Of a DNA stretch of 10,795 nt, positions 1-9,619 are shown piece after piece. Under the pieces are notes generated by a model, which did no database searches, was not told where the DNA came from, and worked only from the letters and a program-made list of their open reading frames with translations. The position numbers were made by a program, and so were the translations under genes. This DNA comes from Schizophyllum amplum (taxonomy: Eukaryota > Basidiomycota > Agaricomycetes > Agaricales > Schizophyllaceae), in assembly GCA_007026445.1 (NCBI GenBank), contig VDMD01000307.1, forward strand, positions 1-10,795, written 5' to 3'. Numbering within the stretch: the first letter of the stretch is position 1; each line of letters starts with the position of its first letter.

Positions 1-1187
1 GACCAAACAAATCGCTTCCGACTTCCAAAAAGGCGGTCATTGTCCTACATCGGCGGGTTTTCGAAGTGGGGCCCTTTCATTTAGTTGAATGGTACTGATG
101 GTCAACCACGTACCACCCTCCACTCAGCTGCGACTGCTCACATGCAAGAACTTGACAATTCGAGTGGCGTCGGCGGAAGAGCACGGTCGTCTTACAGTTA
201 TCGTAGAGCGAAGTGGACATGTTGGCCAGTTGCCAATTGCATTGGTTTCGTCTATAACTCGACGAACAATTTATGCTGTCAATCTTTATGCAAGAAGGCA
301 AACAGATGGGCTTTGTTAGTGTACGACCGCAGCCAGCAGCGTAGACAATGGTTTTGAACGCACAAATTTGCCAGACCTCGCGACAAGGACATTCAAGGCG
401 ATTAGACAGTGAAGAACCAGACATCGGGCAGGCCAGGACTATCGACAAGAGAGCCAGAGCAATGACTCAAACAGCGAAGAGACCAAGGGCGATCGCCTAC
501 TGTCAGAGGCCAGTTGCGATGGGTCGCGCGTAGCGAGGCTCAGGGAACCGCGGATGGAGCTCCTCAAGGCCGGTAAAGGTCGGACTCGCAGTACTGGACG
601 CGAGACAGTGCCTATGCTTGGCCAGAACTGATCAGCCATACAAAAGAAAAATCGCTCGCCGGGATGCATGACAACATCGGTACCGATGCTCGTATCGCCG
701 TCGTCGTCAGGACAAAGTGAACAACAAGGGAGCACGTGGGAGACTGTGGGAGAGCGCCACAAAAGGTCGGAGCCAAATGGAACAAAAGAAGACGTCTCTT
801 TGTTCTCAGCTCTCACGCGCCATGGACGAGGAATGCACCTCGCTTAATTTCCTGGAGCGCAGCGCCGAAGTTCACAATTGCGATCCTATATCGATGCTGT
901 CTGTGCGTCTAGCTCAGAGCACAACGCCATCCTCCGGCCCTCGTCGGCCACGCTTATCATGCCCTATTGTCTTCTTTTGATGGCAACGCTTCGCTCTTAT
1001 TGTCTTTCGTCGCTCTCACGCCCTTGTTCTCGCGAATATCCGGCACCTGCACCATGGATGAAATGTGACCGCACTCATGTCTCAGCTACCTTACCGATAT
1101 AAGAACAAAGTCGGCGACCGAGACATCGACAATCGCCCTCCCCACAATACGCACCGCTATGGCGATCCCACACGAAACGTCGCCGGT
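1..1187. other. Left intergenic region, no gene recognised
   Basis: About 1.2 kb with no supportable gene. Open frames on both strands are short, low in complexity or lacking any family motif, and none joins into a spliced model with conserved blocks. I saw no tRNA-like box, tandem repeat or transposon end. The right end merges into the promoter of the methyltransferase gene. A non-coding RNA or a degraded mobile element cannot be excluded by eye. Confidence 0.5.
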
Positions 1188-1192
1188 CCAAT
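1188..1192 (+). promoter_or_regulatory. CCAAT box of the O-methyltransferase gene
   Basis: A CCAAT pentamer lies about 15 bp upstream of a TATA-like element and about 96 bp before the chosen start codon. This spacing suits binding by a Hap/NF-Y type complex. The motif is short and may occur by chance; its position next to the TATA-like element is the only support. Confidence 0.35.
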
Positions 1193-1206
1193 TTTTGCTC
1201 GAGCGC

Positions 1207-1216
1207 TTTATATATC
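1207..1216 (+). promoter_or_regulatory. TATA-like element of the O-methyltransferase gene
   Basis: TTTATATATC lies 72 bp upstream of the ATG at 1288. It stands out from a mixed-composition background. It also helps choose the start: an upstream in-frame ATG at 1159 lies before this element, so a transcript starting 30-60 bp downstream of the TATA would first meet the ATG at 1288. Confidence 0.5.
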
Positions 1217-1287
1217 GCCAGCGCGACTTGTGGCGCGTCCCTCCTCCCTTGAAGAGCGAGAAGTGCGCGCGTTATACGCCCGAACCG

Positions 1288-3126
1288 ATGGCTGCTCCGA
1301 AGTCGAACCCCAACTTCCATGTTACTGCGCTCGCGGACATGATCTCTGCCGCGGTCAAGACTGTTGTCGCTGAGTACGCGTCTACGGGACACGCTGTGCC
1401 GACGCTGGAGTCTACCGAACCTGGGCCCTTTGACGACCCGGAGGCGATATCCAGCAGGCTGCGGACGGCGGTGAAGACGATTGAGGCCGCATGCGCCCAG
1501 CTCTGCGCAACCGTCGCTACGCCGCAAGGCACGATACACAACGTACGCTGTCACTCTCTAGTTGATGTCAGTCGATACTTAACACCTTTATCACAGAAAG
1601 CATACGCTGTACGCCATAATTGTCCATTCGACGTCGTCCTTGCTAACCTTCGATGTAGTACGTTGACATCGCATGCCTGCGGACAGCCATCGACGCCCGC
1701 GTCGCGGATCATCTCCTCGGGAAACCCGAGGGCGTACACGCCGACGAGCTCGCTCGCTTGACTGGTATCGAGGCCGGGAAGCTGGCGCGCACTCTCCGTG
1801 TGCTTGCTACCTCGCACTGCTTCACGGAAGGTGCGCTCCACGTGTTCTCCTTTGTAGGCCTTGTTAAATGTTTCTACAGTTTACCCGAACGCATTCGCCA
1901 ACAACCGTCTATCTATGAAGCTCCTGTCGGAGGACCCAGTATGCAGCTTGGTTGGGCGAGCGTGAGTGCCCTTACGTGCGTTCACATGCTCATACTGACT
2001 AAAAGCTCAGAGTTGACGAAACCGCACCGGCGGCTCTGCACCTGAGCGAGGTTCTGCGAGACCCAAAGAAGGGACGCTCGTATCAACCACAAGACTGCAC
2101 TTACGACTACTTCTACAAACGACCTGTCTTTGGCCAGACGGATACGGTAAGCTTTGCGGATATTTCTCGTGGTGCTTTTGCTTACGGAGATCCACAGCCG
2201 GAGGGCAAATTCCGCTGCGAGGTATGTTGACTGTCGCTGGTATGCCTCATACAAGTTAACCCGCCTGTAGCGATTTGCGAAAGCAATGGCCGGCTTGAGC
2301 TGCATCGGTGGCCGCGCGATGCTTTCTAAAGGTAAGACGGCTTCAACATTGAAGTCGCATGGTACTGATCATTTACCAGTGTATCCTTGGCATACCGCTG
2401 TACAAGGCGCGACATTGGTAGACATAGGCGGAAGCAAGGGCCACGCGACGATGGATGTCGCGCGCGCATTCCCTCACATGAAGGTGATCGTACAGGATGC
2501 GCCAGAGGTTGTGGCGCAAGGGCCTGAGGTACGTTCGATTTACAGTCTTACATGAACCGTCATGCTCAAATTATGCAGTATTGGAACACTCATTTGCCTG
2601 AGGGCAATGTCAGCTTCACCCCCATCGACTTCTTCAAGGAGTCGCCCGTCCCCGGCTGCGAATATTACTACGTCAAGCATATCCTGTGCGTCCCACGACT
2701 CACTTTATTCACTGCCTTCGGCTGACCGCTGGTTATACAGGCACGACTGGCCAGACGCCGAGTCGATCAAGATCCTACAGAACATCCGCAAGGCCATGAC
2801 GCTTAGCAGCCGGTTGCTCATCCACGATTACGTGCTGCCACCGGTGGTGCGCCGTGTCGGGCGCGCGGACGCTATGCAGGCGCCGGAGCCGCTGCTCCCC
2901 AGCTATGGCGCGGCGAACACGCGGCCATTCCGGCAGGACATCAACATGCTCATCCAGGTCAACGGGAAGGAGCGCACGTTGGACGAATTCATCGAACTGG
3001 GGTGCGTTTCGCGCTATTCTGCCGTGTGCATGTGCTGACGAGGAACGCAGGGAGAATACGGGCTTCAAGTTTGTCGAGTGGATGGAGGCGGGCGAGGAGG
3101 GCCTGTTGGAGTTTGTTCCTGTATGA
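1288..3126 (+). CDS. SAM-dependent O-methyltransferase (COMT-like), 11 exons, 444 aa
   Basis: Predicted to transfer a methyl group from S-adenosylmethionine to a hydroxyl, usually of a phenolic or polyketide-like substrate, in the cytosol. Exons: 1288-1542, 1597-1608, 1659-1830, 1880-1961, 2011-2146, 2198-2221, 2271-2331, 2380-2528, 2579-2685, 2741-3001, 3051-3126. They sum to 1335 nt in one frame, with GT..AG introns of 48-55 nt. The first ~180 residues match the helical/winged-helix dimerisation half, including FANNRLS near residue 153. The SAM glycine loop LVDIGGSKGH is at about residues 260-269. LHDWPD at about 333-338 holds His334, equivalent to the COMT general base. Further family blocks are LLIHDYVLP, NGKERTLDEFIELG and a C-terminal EFVPV. 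The length suits fungal members (roughly 430-480 aa). No tailoring genes lie alongside, so the substrate is unknown. The least certain parts are the 12-nt exon and the 51-nt intron at 2147. Confidence 0.88.
1597..1608 (+). other. 12-nt microexon within the O-methyltransferase gene
   Basis: The 116 bp between exon blocks at 1542 and 1659 divides exactly into a 54-nt intron (1543-1596, GTACGC...CACAG, branch-like CTTAAC), four codons reading K-A-Y-A, and a 50-nt intron (1609-1658, GTACGC...GTAG, branch-like GCTAAC). Both introns are the same size as the others in this gene. The four residues restore what I remember as the family spacing between the end of the first helix and the CLR block. The alternative is a single 116-nt intron, more than twice the size of any other intron here. 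Confidence 0.65.
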
Positions 3127-3462
3127 CCGATGGGATGACCGTCTAGAGTTTCGTTCTTCTTTGCGCTTGCCAAGCGCGTGTATTATCTATCCTACTCTTC
3201 GACTTCTTATCTAAATCTTACCTGTATACCACTTTATATATGGACCCATGTACTGACGTATCCTCTGTTGACTATGGATTTTCCATTCACGATATCGCGA
3301 CGGGAGTTGATAATCCAAGGCTGGAGAACCGACAAACAAAGCACTGTTCTGGCACTGTTTGCCGCTAAGGTGCTATCTTATCTCCACTTTGCATCTGTTT
3401 GTCCCTAAGATCGCTGCTCGTCGCCGAGCGTCACGTCGACCTCACCTTCATTGTCAATCACC
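3127..3462 (+). other. Gap between the O-methyltransferase and MICOS genes
   Basis: This 336-bp gap between two genes in the same orientation must hold the 3' UTR of the methyltransferase gene and the promoter of the MICOS subunit gene. A TTTATATAT element at 3233-3241 is a weak TATA candidate, though it lies about 220 bp before the downstream ATG. The last 25 bp before the ATG are pyrimidine-rich, and the start context is ATCACCATG. No extra coding frame is credible. Confidence 0.45.
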
Positions 3463-4415
3463 ATGTTCCGAGCACGGTTGCGGCCTGTATGTCGTCTGAA
3501 CAGCAGAATGTATATTTTTTTGCTTATGTTCTTAGCCACGCAGCGCTTTTGCTGCGACCATGGCGGCATCGACAGTCATGCTCGCCACGCCCAGCGGCGA
3601 GCGTGAAAAGGTGCGTCCCCCGCTGTCCCCAGTTACGCAAAATACTTACCGCTGCTATTAGCTCCCCATTTACCCTCAACCAGCTACCTCCCTTGAACTT
3701 ATAGACGAGCCCTTGCCATTGGAGAAGGAGATCGGGGTCGCCCGGAGAGCCGCGACGCAGACCGTCCGCGACATCCAGGCGCAAGCCCAGGGCGTGGTCT
3801 CCAAATGGATTGGCGTTGAGAAAGCCGTTGAACGTACGTTGCGAACGCGACTCTGCTACATGATACTTACTGGACCCAGACCGCGTCAAGGCGCTCGCGG
3901 CTCCGAACGAGTCCATGACCCCTGCTCTCCTCTTCGTCGGCATTGCGACTCTCACGGGCTCCATCCTCACTCGGAATCGCATGCTGCTCACGCGCCTGGT
4001 TATCCCGCCCGCCTTCCTCATCGGCTCCATGAACTACTTCCTCCCGCAAACCTCTGCGAACATCTCCGCATACTGCGCGTCTATCGAGGAGGCACACTTC
4101 CCGACTCTCGCCGAAAAGCATGCGATCGCGAACGCGCATACGGCGATGACTTGGTACCGGCTCAAGGACGCGACCCAGTCCGGGAGGGAGAAGATGGGCG
4201 ACGGCGTCTTGGCGGCAGTCGAGGCCACTCAGTCCCTCACGGGCTTGAAACTCAAGGAGGCGCTGGGCTGGTCCAAGGCAAGGGCCGCGGAGGTCAAGGA
4301 GCAGGCGCGTGTAATTGCAGAGGACGCGGAGGCCAAGGTCCGAGAGACCATGACTGCCGCAGAGACGAAGGTCGAGAAAAAGACTGAGGAGGTGAAGTCG
4401 GATCGGCTTGTATAG
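3463..4415 (+). CDS. MICOS complex subunit MIC26/MIC27 (apolipoprotein O-like), 4 exons, 268 aa
   Basis: Predicted inner-mitochondrial-membrane protein of the MICOS complex, which stabilises crista junctions. Exons 3463-3486, 3536-3610, 3662-3833 and 3880-4415 join in frame (807 nt with stop) across GT..AG introns of 49, 51 and 46 nt. The first ~30 residues are rich in Arg, Ala and Ser with no acidic residue, fitting a mitochondrial targeting sequence. A LPIYPQP block at about 34-40 and LEKEIGVARR at about 53-62 are typical of fungal members. Two hydrophobic segments follow, about 104-121 (with glycines at 111 and 117) and 126-145, joined by a short basic loop TRNR. EEAHFPTLAEKHAIANAH, the family's strongest block, follows. 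The tail from about residue 200 is Ala/Lys/Glu-rich and probably helical. The ATG at 3463 is chosen because the first exon supplies the basic presequence. MIC26 and MIC27 cannot be separated by eye. Confidence 0.87.
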
Positions 4416-5496
4416 TCACCGCTCATTAGACATCCGCAATGGCGACTGTTTGTCTTCCATTGGCGCGTCTCGATTTTCCGTCTGTTCGTTGACTGTTTCT
4501 CGCCGCCCACGTCTGCGTTGTTCCGAAGGTCGTCGCATCTCGCCAACTGGGTCCTTTACCAAATGCAGTACGTGTCAAGCCGCTGTCCCCCGAGTGTTGG
4601 CTAGTGTTGGTCGCTGCATTGGAGGCCGCGTACGGGCATACGCGTCCTGTTCCTGAGCCAGGTTGTGTGCACTCTGAGCTCTCATCGCTTCATGGCTCAC
4701 TTTCATCATCAGTTACCCCATCAGGCCTTGTGCATCGTGGTTCTCTTGTCGACGCTCAGCAGTGGCTCAGGACCGCTCATGACACCTGTGTTGATGTTTT
4801 GAAGGCCAGTAATACAGCTCTGGGGTTACAGAACCATGTGAATGCGCGAGCGCGTGCCAACTTAGGGTATGAATGCACTCGTCGATGTCAAGTACCTCAT
4901 GCCCGTGTGAACAGGATAATGAAGAGCCTGTGAAGAGCTCCGGTAGGTCTATTATGTTGCCCTTGTGCGGACCGGCTGCAGACTATCGCAAAAACAGTTT
5001 ATGCTCCCCGCACCGCGGGCCCGCGATGCGCACGCCCGATCTTGCAGATCAACCGGCCTCATCCCCTGCTGAGTCCGTGCTTCTGAGCGTCTTTTCCGAG
5101 ATAAGAAAGCACGACAGTTTGTCGCCGCGAGAAGATGAGACGTAACTCGCACGCGAGGTGGGTTGATCTGCTTCAGAACATCGCTTAACGTCCTCATTCG
5201 GCAGTGTCCTACTGGTCGACTACTGTTCAAGTTTCTGGACACGGCTATCTTTCGCAACTTGCGCGCGACGGTCACGTATCGTTGAGTATGTAGCAGAGAT
5301 TACGGATGTATCGGTGCTTCCATCGCATGAAGTTCGCGGACTTGGTACAGCTTCCCAGCTTTAGATTCCAGTACAGACCCGCTACAATACATAAATTATC
5401 CGCCAGACGTACCGTGGTATGTACATATCCACCAAAAGGGTATACAGTAGGCACAACGAGGTGCTAGATTACAAATTTTGTGTGCTCACATGAGCT
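4416..5496. other. Gene-free stretch between convergent genes
   Basis: About 1.1 kb between the stop of the MICOS gene (+) and the stop of the zinc-finger gene (-). It should hold both 3' UTRs and terminators. Open frames of around 90-110 codons exist on both strands but show no recognisable domain, no consistent splice pattern and no conserved block. A perfect 12-bp palindrome, CGCGGGCCCGCG, sits at 5014-5025. The last part, about 5290-5480, is richer in A+T, as expected near a fungal 3' end. Confidence 0.45.
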
Positions 5497-6632
5497 TCAC
5501 CAATCAGACGGAGGAGTACCCGTGCAACGGTGTCGCTCAAGCGTAGACGCGTTCGAGAAAAAGCGTCGGCAGACATCACATGTCCACTCGCACTTGCGGC
5601 CATGCTTGTTCACTTCATGTCTACAGAGATTATCAGTCCCATGATTCAGACGGCAGCCAATCAAGGCTAACTCACCGCAAGCGGTCGTGTTGGCGGGAGA
5701 AGTGCGCGTCGCAGTTTGGGTACTCGCACTTCAGCGCAGTCCGCTTCGGGCGCGTGACGGGGAGGATCTTCGAGGTAGGGTATGTGGTTGCAGAGCGCGA
5801 GCGCTGCAGCTTCGGAGGATGGATGGAAGAACGCGCGCCCGGACCCATGCGGTCCTCCGGGGAGTATGCGAATGTGGTCTCCGAGTCAGACAGTTGCGTG
5901 CAAGACGACGCCGAAGATGGGGGCGATGGGAACTCGTCGAAGGAAGGGCGGTAGTACATAGGGCCAGATGATGGCAAGCCGGAGGCGGACGTGTCGGAGT
6001 AGTTGCCGTCGTTGACAGGCCAAGGACCTGCCGGCACTGAGAAGAGTCAGCAGACTTTACGCGCATATGGACTTGCAGAACGCACTGTGCATTGAGCCAA
6101 CGAACTCGTCTCCGCAGTCCATTGGGAGGTTCTGGCGATTGTACAGTTCCTTGAAGTAAGGCTCTGCTGAAAAGGGTGTCAGCAAACAGAACAAGCGTAT
6201 CACGGGGTATGAACATACGAGGGGAGCTCCAGGACGAAGGCGACGAGCGCGAAGACCCCGAGCGATCACTATACGCGATCGGTAGAGAGCTTTGCACTCC
6301 TTCTATAGCACGGAATGTGAGATTTACGGTACACCGAGCTCAAGAACAGCATACCATCGTCGGGCTGTCCGAGGGATATAGACAGGTAGGTGCCGGTCGC
6401 GTCGCGCGAAGTGGACACCTTCACATCCACATTGGCCGCAGATGTCAATGACATAGCTGGGGAAAAGAAGTTCAGCATGTACCCTAAGCGTAGAAACAGC
6501 GGCGGGCGCACCGGGCGGGGCAGTAGGCCGCACGGAGAAGGACAATGCACTCAGGTCCAGGTCGGGGTCTGTGCTTCTGAGGACGATCTCTGCATACTGC
6601 AGAGAGTGGATGGGCAGGGAGAGTAGGGACAT
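5497..6632 (-). CDS. Two-finger C2H2/C2HC zinc-finger protein, 6 exons, 290 aa
   Basis: Probable nuclear DNA-binding regulator; target unknown. Exons in transcript order: 6632-6512, 6456-6355, 6302-6219, 6166-6086, 6036-5676, 5620-5497. They total 873 nt in frame, with introns of 55, 52, 52, 49 and 55 nt, all GT..AG. Residues 1-36 form a box (SLPIHSLQYAEIV) shared with the paralog at the right end. Residues about 76-225 are rich in Ser and Pro and look disordered. Finger 1 has Cys233, Cys238, His251 and His256 (C-x4-C-x12-H-x4-H); intron 5 splits it between Arg250 and His251. Finger 2 has Cys264, Cys267, His280 and Cys282 (C-x2-C-x12-H-x-C), a C2HC variant, and the protein ends eight residues later. 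The start follows a C-rich leader and lies about 77 bp from a TATA element. Two terminal fingers after a long disordered region resemble fungal transcription factors, but I do not recognise a named family. Confidence 0.82.
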
Positions 6633-6639
6633 GATCGCG

Positions 6640-6658
6640 TCGAAAGGGGGAGGGGGGG
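6640..6658 (-). promoter_or_regulatory. Pyrimidine-rich leader tract of the zinc-finger gene
   Basis: On the minus strand a run of C with a few T lies 8-26 bp upstream of the ATG at 6632. Pyrimidine-rich tracts near transcription starts are common in filamentous fungi. The paralog at the right end has a similar tract in the same place, which suggests it was part of the duplicated promoter or leader. Confidence 0.45.
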
Positions 6659-6708
6659 TGGACTTGCGAAGCTGTGACAAGTTTTCAGCGAGTCTCGAAG
6701 CAAGGCTC

Positions 6709-6716
6709 TATATATA
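6709..6716 (-). promoter_or_regulatory. TATA box of the zinc-finger gene
   Basis: TATATATA lies 77-84 bp upstream of the ATG at 6632, between GC-containing flanks. Distance and sequence match the TATA-like element of the methyltransferase gene in the same window, so it is a good core promoter candidate. Because the sequence is symmetrical, direction comes only from the neighbouring gene. Confidence 0.5.
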
Positions 6717-6784
6717 CCGGCCACCTTGCAAGCAGGCCAGCCCACTTCTTTATGCCCCCCCATCTGATGCCGAGTGTGTCCGGT

Positions 6785-6810
6785 GATGGTCTGTGATGGT
6801 ACTTACCATC
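6785..6810. repeat. Three GATGGT motifs at 10-bp spacing (two direct, one inverted)
   Basis: GATGGT occurs at 6785-6790 and 6795-6800, and its complement at 6805-6810. The second and third form a 16-bp inverted repeat with 7-bp arms (GATGGTA and TACCATC) and a 2-bp centre. The block lies about 70-100 bp upstream of the TATA box of the zinc-finger gene. Copies one helical turn apart suggest a multimeric protein-binding site, but this is inference. Confidence 0.4.
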
Positions 6811-6819
6811 GTCCCAAGG

Positions 6820-9619
6820 ACTCAAGCGGTTATCAGTGATCGCGCCACGGTTGAAAACCGGAGGTTACACCTGGTCCCTATGGGCTCAAACCAAATGCGA
6901 GATCCCTTCAACGAGATCTGACGCTTCCTCGTGGAGAAAGTACCGGCACTCACATCGGCTAACTCCCATCCCCCGACGGAAGTCAAATGCGTCCAGAGGT
7001 CAACGTAGTCGGGACCGCGTGCGAACTATGAGAACGAGACTACTGCGAAGACGTTTCATCGCTGAAAGGATCGCGAGGGATTCTGGCTGCACATGTAGAG
7101 CAACTTCCCAAGTAACGTTCATAGACGCGGTGGCTCCGCTATCTGCGTCTGCACTTGTAGCATGAGAGTTTGCCTAGGGTCGATCACCAAATAGAGGGCA
7201 GCAACGAAGCAGGCTGCGCGAGCGCCGAGAAGTTCAGAGATGATGCCTTTATCGGGCATCCACTCTCTGGCAAGACGGTGTACCTGTTGACGTCGTCAAA
7301 AACGCGCATATGAAGCGATCGACACACCGACTACCAGACCGTCACAGACCCTTGCACGTGGAGGAAGCCCAAGAACCCACAGGTGAAGTCACAGAAGTGG
7401 TTGGACGGCCTGTAAACACAGCGGGCTGCCTCCATAGGTAGGCCTCTACAGACCAGATTGACAAACGCGACACAGCTCCGCTCCGAGATATCATTCCGGC
7501 GCAAGATAATGACTACTAGCTCGATTTTCGAGTACTTGGCTCGAATTTGAATGATATGCAGCGAGGAAGGATCGCCGGGCCACCTACCTCCGATTAACGG
7601 AGGCAGAACATGACCAGTGACGACTGTGGGCAATTGGACACCTGCACCTTATCCTCCCTTATCGGGGCGTTCTGAGGGCTGGGAATGCCTCAGCGGATGA
7701 AGTGGCGCATAGTAGATGATAAGGCCTACCGACTTTACTTCGTCCTCGTGAACGTGTTGCTCGAACAGATTCGAGTGTATGACCGTCAAGAGGAAGAGCG
7801 ACAGAGGATCGACAGATATCACGCTATGTCTCCGGGTAAAGGGCGTTCACTTCGACGTGGTCAGGTCACTCTACCCTGATGATCTACCCGCGGTTCAGAG
7901 CATACAGCGTGGAATGGTCGAGCCAAAACACGAAGATGGAGCACTGGCAGGAGGTCGTCCTTGCACTATGCTCATGGGTCAGGTCGAGCACGAAGACCAA
8001 AAGAACGTCACCTGCGTAGGACGTCCGAGGTACTTGTGGTCATCAGATACTCTATAGGCACCTTTTGAGATGATATTCGGCCAGGAACGCTGTCGACAAG
8101 CGCAAACAACCCCGTCGGCCTAATGACGGGGGACAGGCAGGATCCTTTGGTCACGGCTTGCTCGGTAGAGCCGACGAACGCAACTTGTCCAGCTCATAAG
8201 ACATTCGCACCTGTCCATCTGCCGGCGGCACGAGCCCATGTTGTGCAGGACACGTGTAGGACACCGAGGATTAATGCAAAGATTAAAAGGCAGCGTTGGC
8301 TCAGCGTTGGTCCAGCGCCAAAGAAGACTGGTTCCTGAGGCAGATGAAGGTCGAGGATGAGTAGATCATGTGGCGGAAGGCGTCGCTTCTGTCTCATTGA
8401 GAGCCTCTGAAGCTTGAAGGCCCGTGGCACAAATAATAGTGAAGAAACCTGGGGGACATCCATTGTGAGATAGCCAATCATGATTTGGAAACACGAGGCT
8501 CACCTGGCTGGCAATACACCCGGGTCAGGCGAGTTCAAGACGGAGCAACGCGTCCAGTGTCGACAGTATAGTGCTATCAGCACCGATAACGTCCTCTCCG
8601 GGAGGACGAGTAGACGAGGAGATACTGAATATCCTCCTAGAGATGTCCTTGCGATTGACAAGCCTGGTTGAGACTTGAGAGGAGAATACCCGTTATCCGC
8701 AGTTAGCACAGACCATCTCATCGATACGTTGTCGAGTTCGACTCATTTACGCGAGAACCGTCGAGTAGTATTGAGCTGCAAGAGGCTAATTCCAAAGCTG
8801 CAGAGAATGCATGATAAAAAGCAGCGCGCTTGCAGTCGTAGCGCAAGACATGAAGCTTAAGAGCAGCGGAACCCAAAAAGGTCACTCTCTATCGGAGTTC
8901 GCCGAAAAGAAGTCGCACGTCGCACGTGAGTCACCGGGACACCAGTCACATGACATGTTGAATTCGTTGGCCGCCATCTATATTTTCAGGCCTCTGTCGT
9001 CCGCCCTACATTTCAACATGCAGGATTGCTCGTTTGCTTGGAGTTGCTCCAACATCTGGATTCTGCGTAAGACGCGGTTTTCTGTATGTATGAATTTGTG
9101 GGGCCATTCTGCGTCCTGTTAGCGTTATTGATGCCTAAGTTGATGACTTGAGGAAGGACGGGACACCTTTTGTCACAGGTCATTATTACATGCGGTGAAT
9201 ATGAGGTGGATGTGCGGATGCTACATTGCCTCAGCCTACATATTTATGCTGTCGGTGACTCAGGTAAAGGAGTAACAGGCCTGCCACGTCAGGGCCTACT
9301 AGCGCTCACTCCAGGTCTTATCGGCGCCTGAGAAGGACACACTGGCTCGTACATCTCTCGCAATTTGCACGGCCGCGGGAGACTAAATTTGCACGACTTC
9401 CTTGAAGTTGCTGAGGCTTGAAGCCTTGAACCCGCCGGTCCAAGGTTAATTTATATATCGTACCCGGAAGGATGTACCTACAAAAATACAGGCCAGCGCG
9501 CTCTTCCTCCGATAAATAAGTAGTATGGTAGGTAACGACTGTTACAGAGCGATATAAGTAAAGCACGGTCACGGAATGACCCGCCTCGATGTTGTAGAAT
9601 ACTTTAAATAAAATAAATG
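6820..9619. other. 2.8-kb region without recognisable genes
   Basis: Only short open frames are present on either strand, none with a familiar domain, a splice-consistent extension or similarity to the flanking zinc-finger genes. I found no terminal inverted repeats, long direct repeats, LTR-like pairs or tRNA boxes. A 7-bp perfect hairpin (CCCCGTC / GACGGGG, 8-nt loop) is at 8110-8131. The right end, about 9440-9620, is A+T-rich and probably serves the 3' end of the gene to its right. The region could be a decayed insertion separating the two duplicated genes, but the sequence does not show this directly. Confidence 0.45.

Noticed and set aside
439..816. Minus-strand open frame of 125 codons upstream of the methyltransferase gene
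   Set aside because: Ser/Arg/Leu-rich, low-complexity translation with no motif, and no core promoter visible on its side.
1159..1287. Upstream in-frame ATG at 1159 as the methyltransferase start
   Set aside because: It precedes the TATA-like element at 1207-1216, and its 43 extra residues do not resemble the family. The ATG at 1288 gives a normal N-terminus.
1288..4415. A secondary-metabolite cluster built around the O-methyltransferase
   Set aside because: The nearest genes encode a MICOS subunit and a zinc-finger protein. No P450, polyketide synthase, terpene synthase, oxidase or transporter is present in the window.
4604..4933. Plus-strand open frame of 109 codons between the convergent genes
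   Set aside because: No recognisable domain, no splice-consistent extension, and a length expected by chance at this base composition.
5014..5025. Perfect 12-bp GC palindrome, considered as a Zn2Cys6-type binding site
   Set aside because: It lies downstream of both neighbouring genes, where a promoter element is not expected, and short GC palindromes occur by chance.
5580..5971. Overlapping plus-strand open frames of about 90-125 codons inside the zinc-finger gene
   Set aside because: They are antisense to the finger and Ser/Pro-rich exons, whose minus-strand reading gives conserved Cys/His motifs and clean splicing. A similar shadow frame appears opposite the same exon of the paralog.
6509..6511. 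Apparent frameshift near the end of exon 1 of the intact zinc-finger gene
   Set aside because: A canonical 55-nt intron (6511-6457, GTGCGC donor, CAG acceptor) resolves it, at the same codon and phase as the 51-nt intron of the paralog.
7119..7259. Small minus-strand open frame with a hydrophobic stretch
   Set aside because: Only 46 residues from its Met, with no homologous block that I recognise and no flanking exons joining in frame. A frame this short is not significant.
8110..8131. 7-bp perfect hairpin with an 8-nt loop, considered as a structured RNA or terminator
   Set aside because: It is isolated, next to no gene, and lacks any tract or conserved context. One hairpin of this size in 10 kb is unremarkable.
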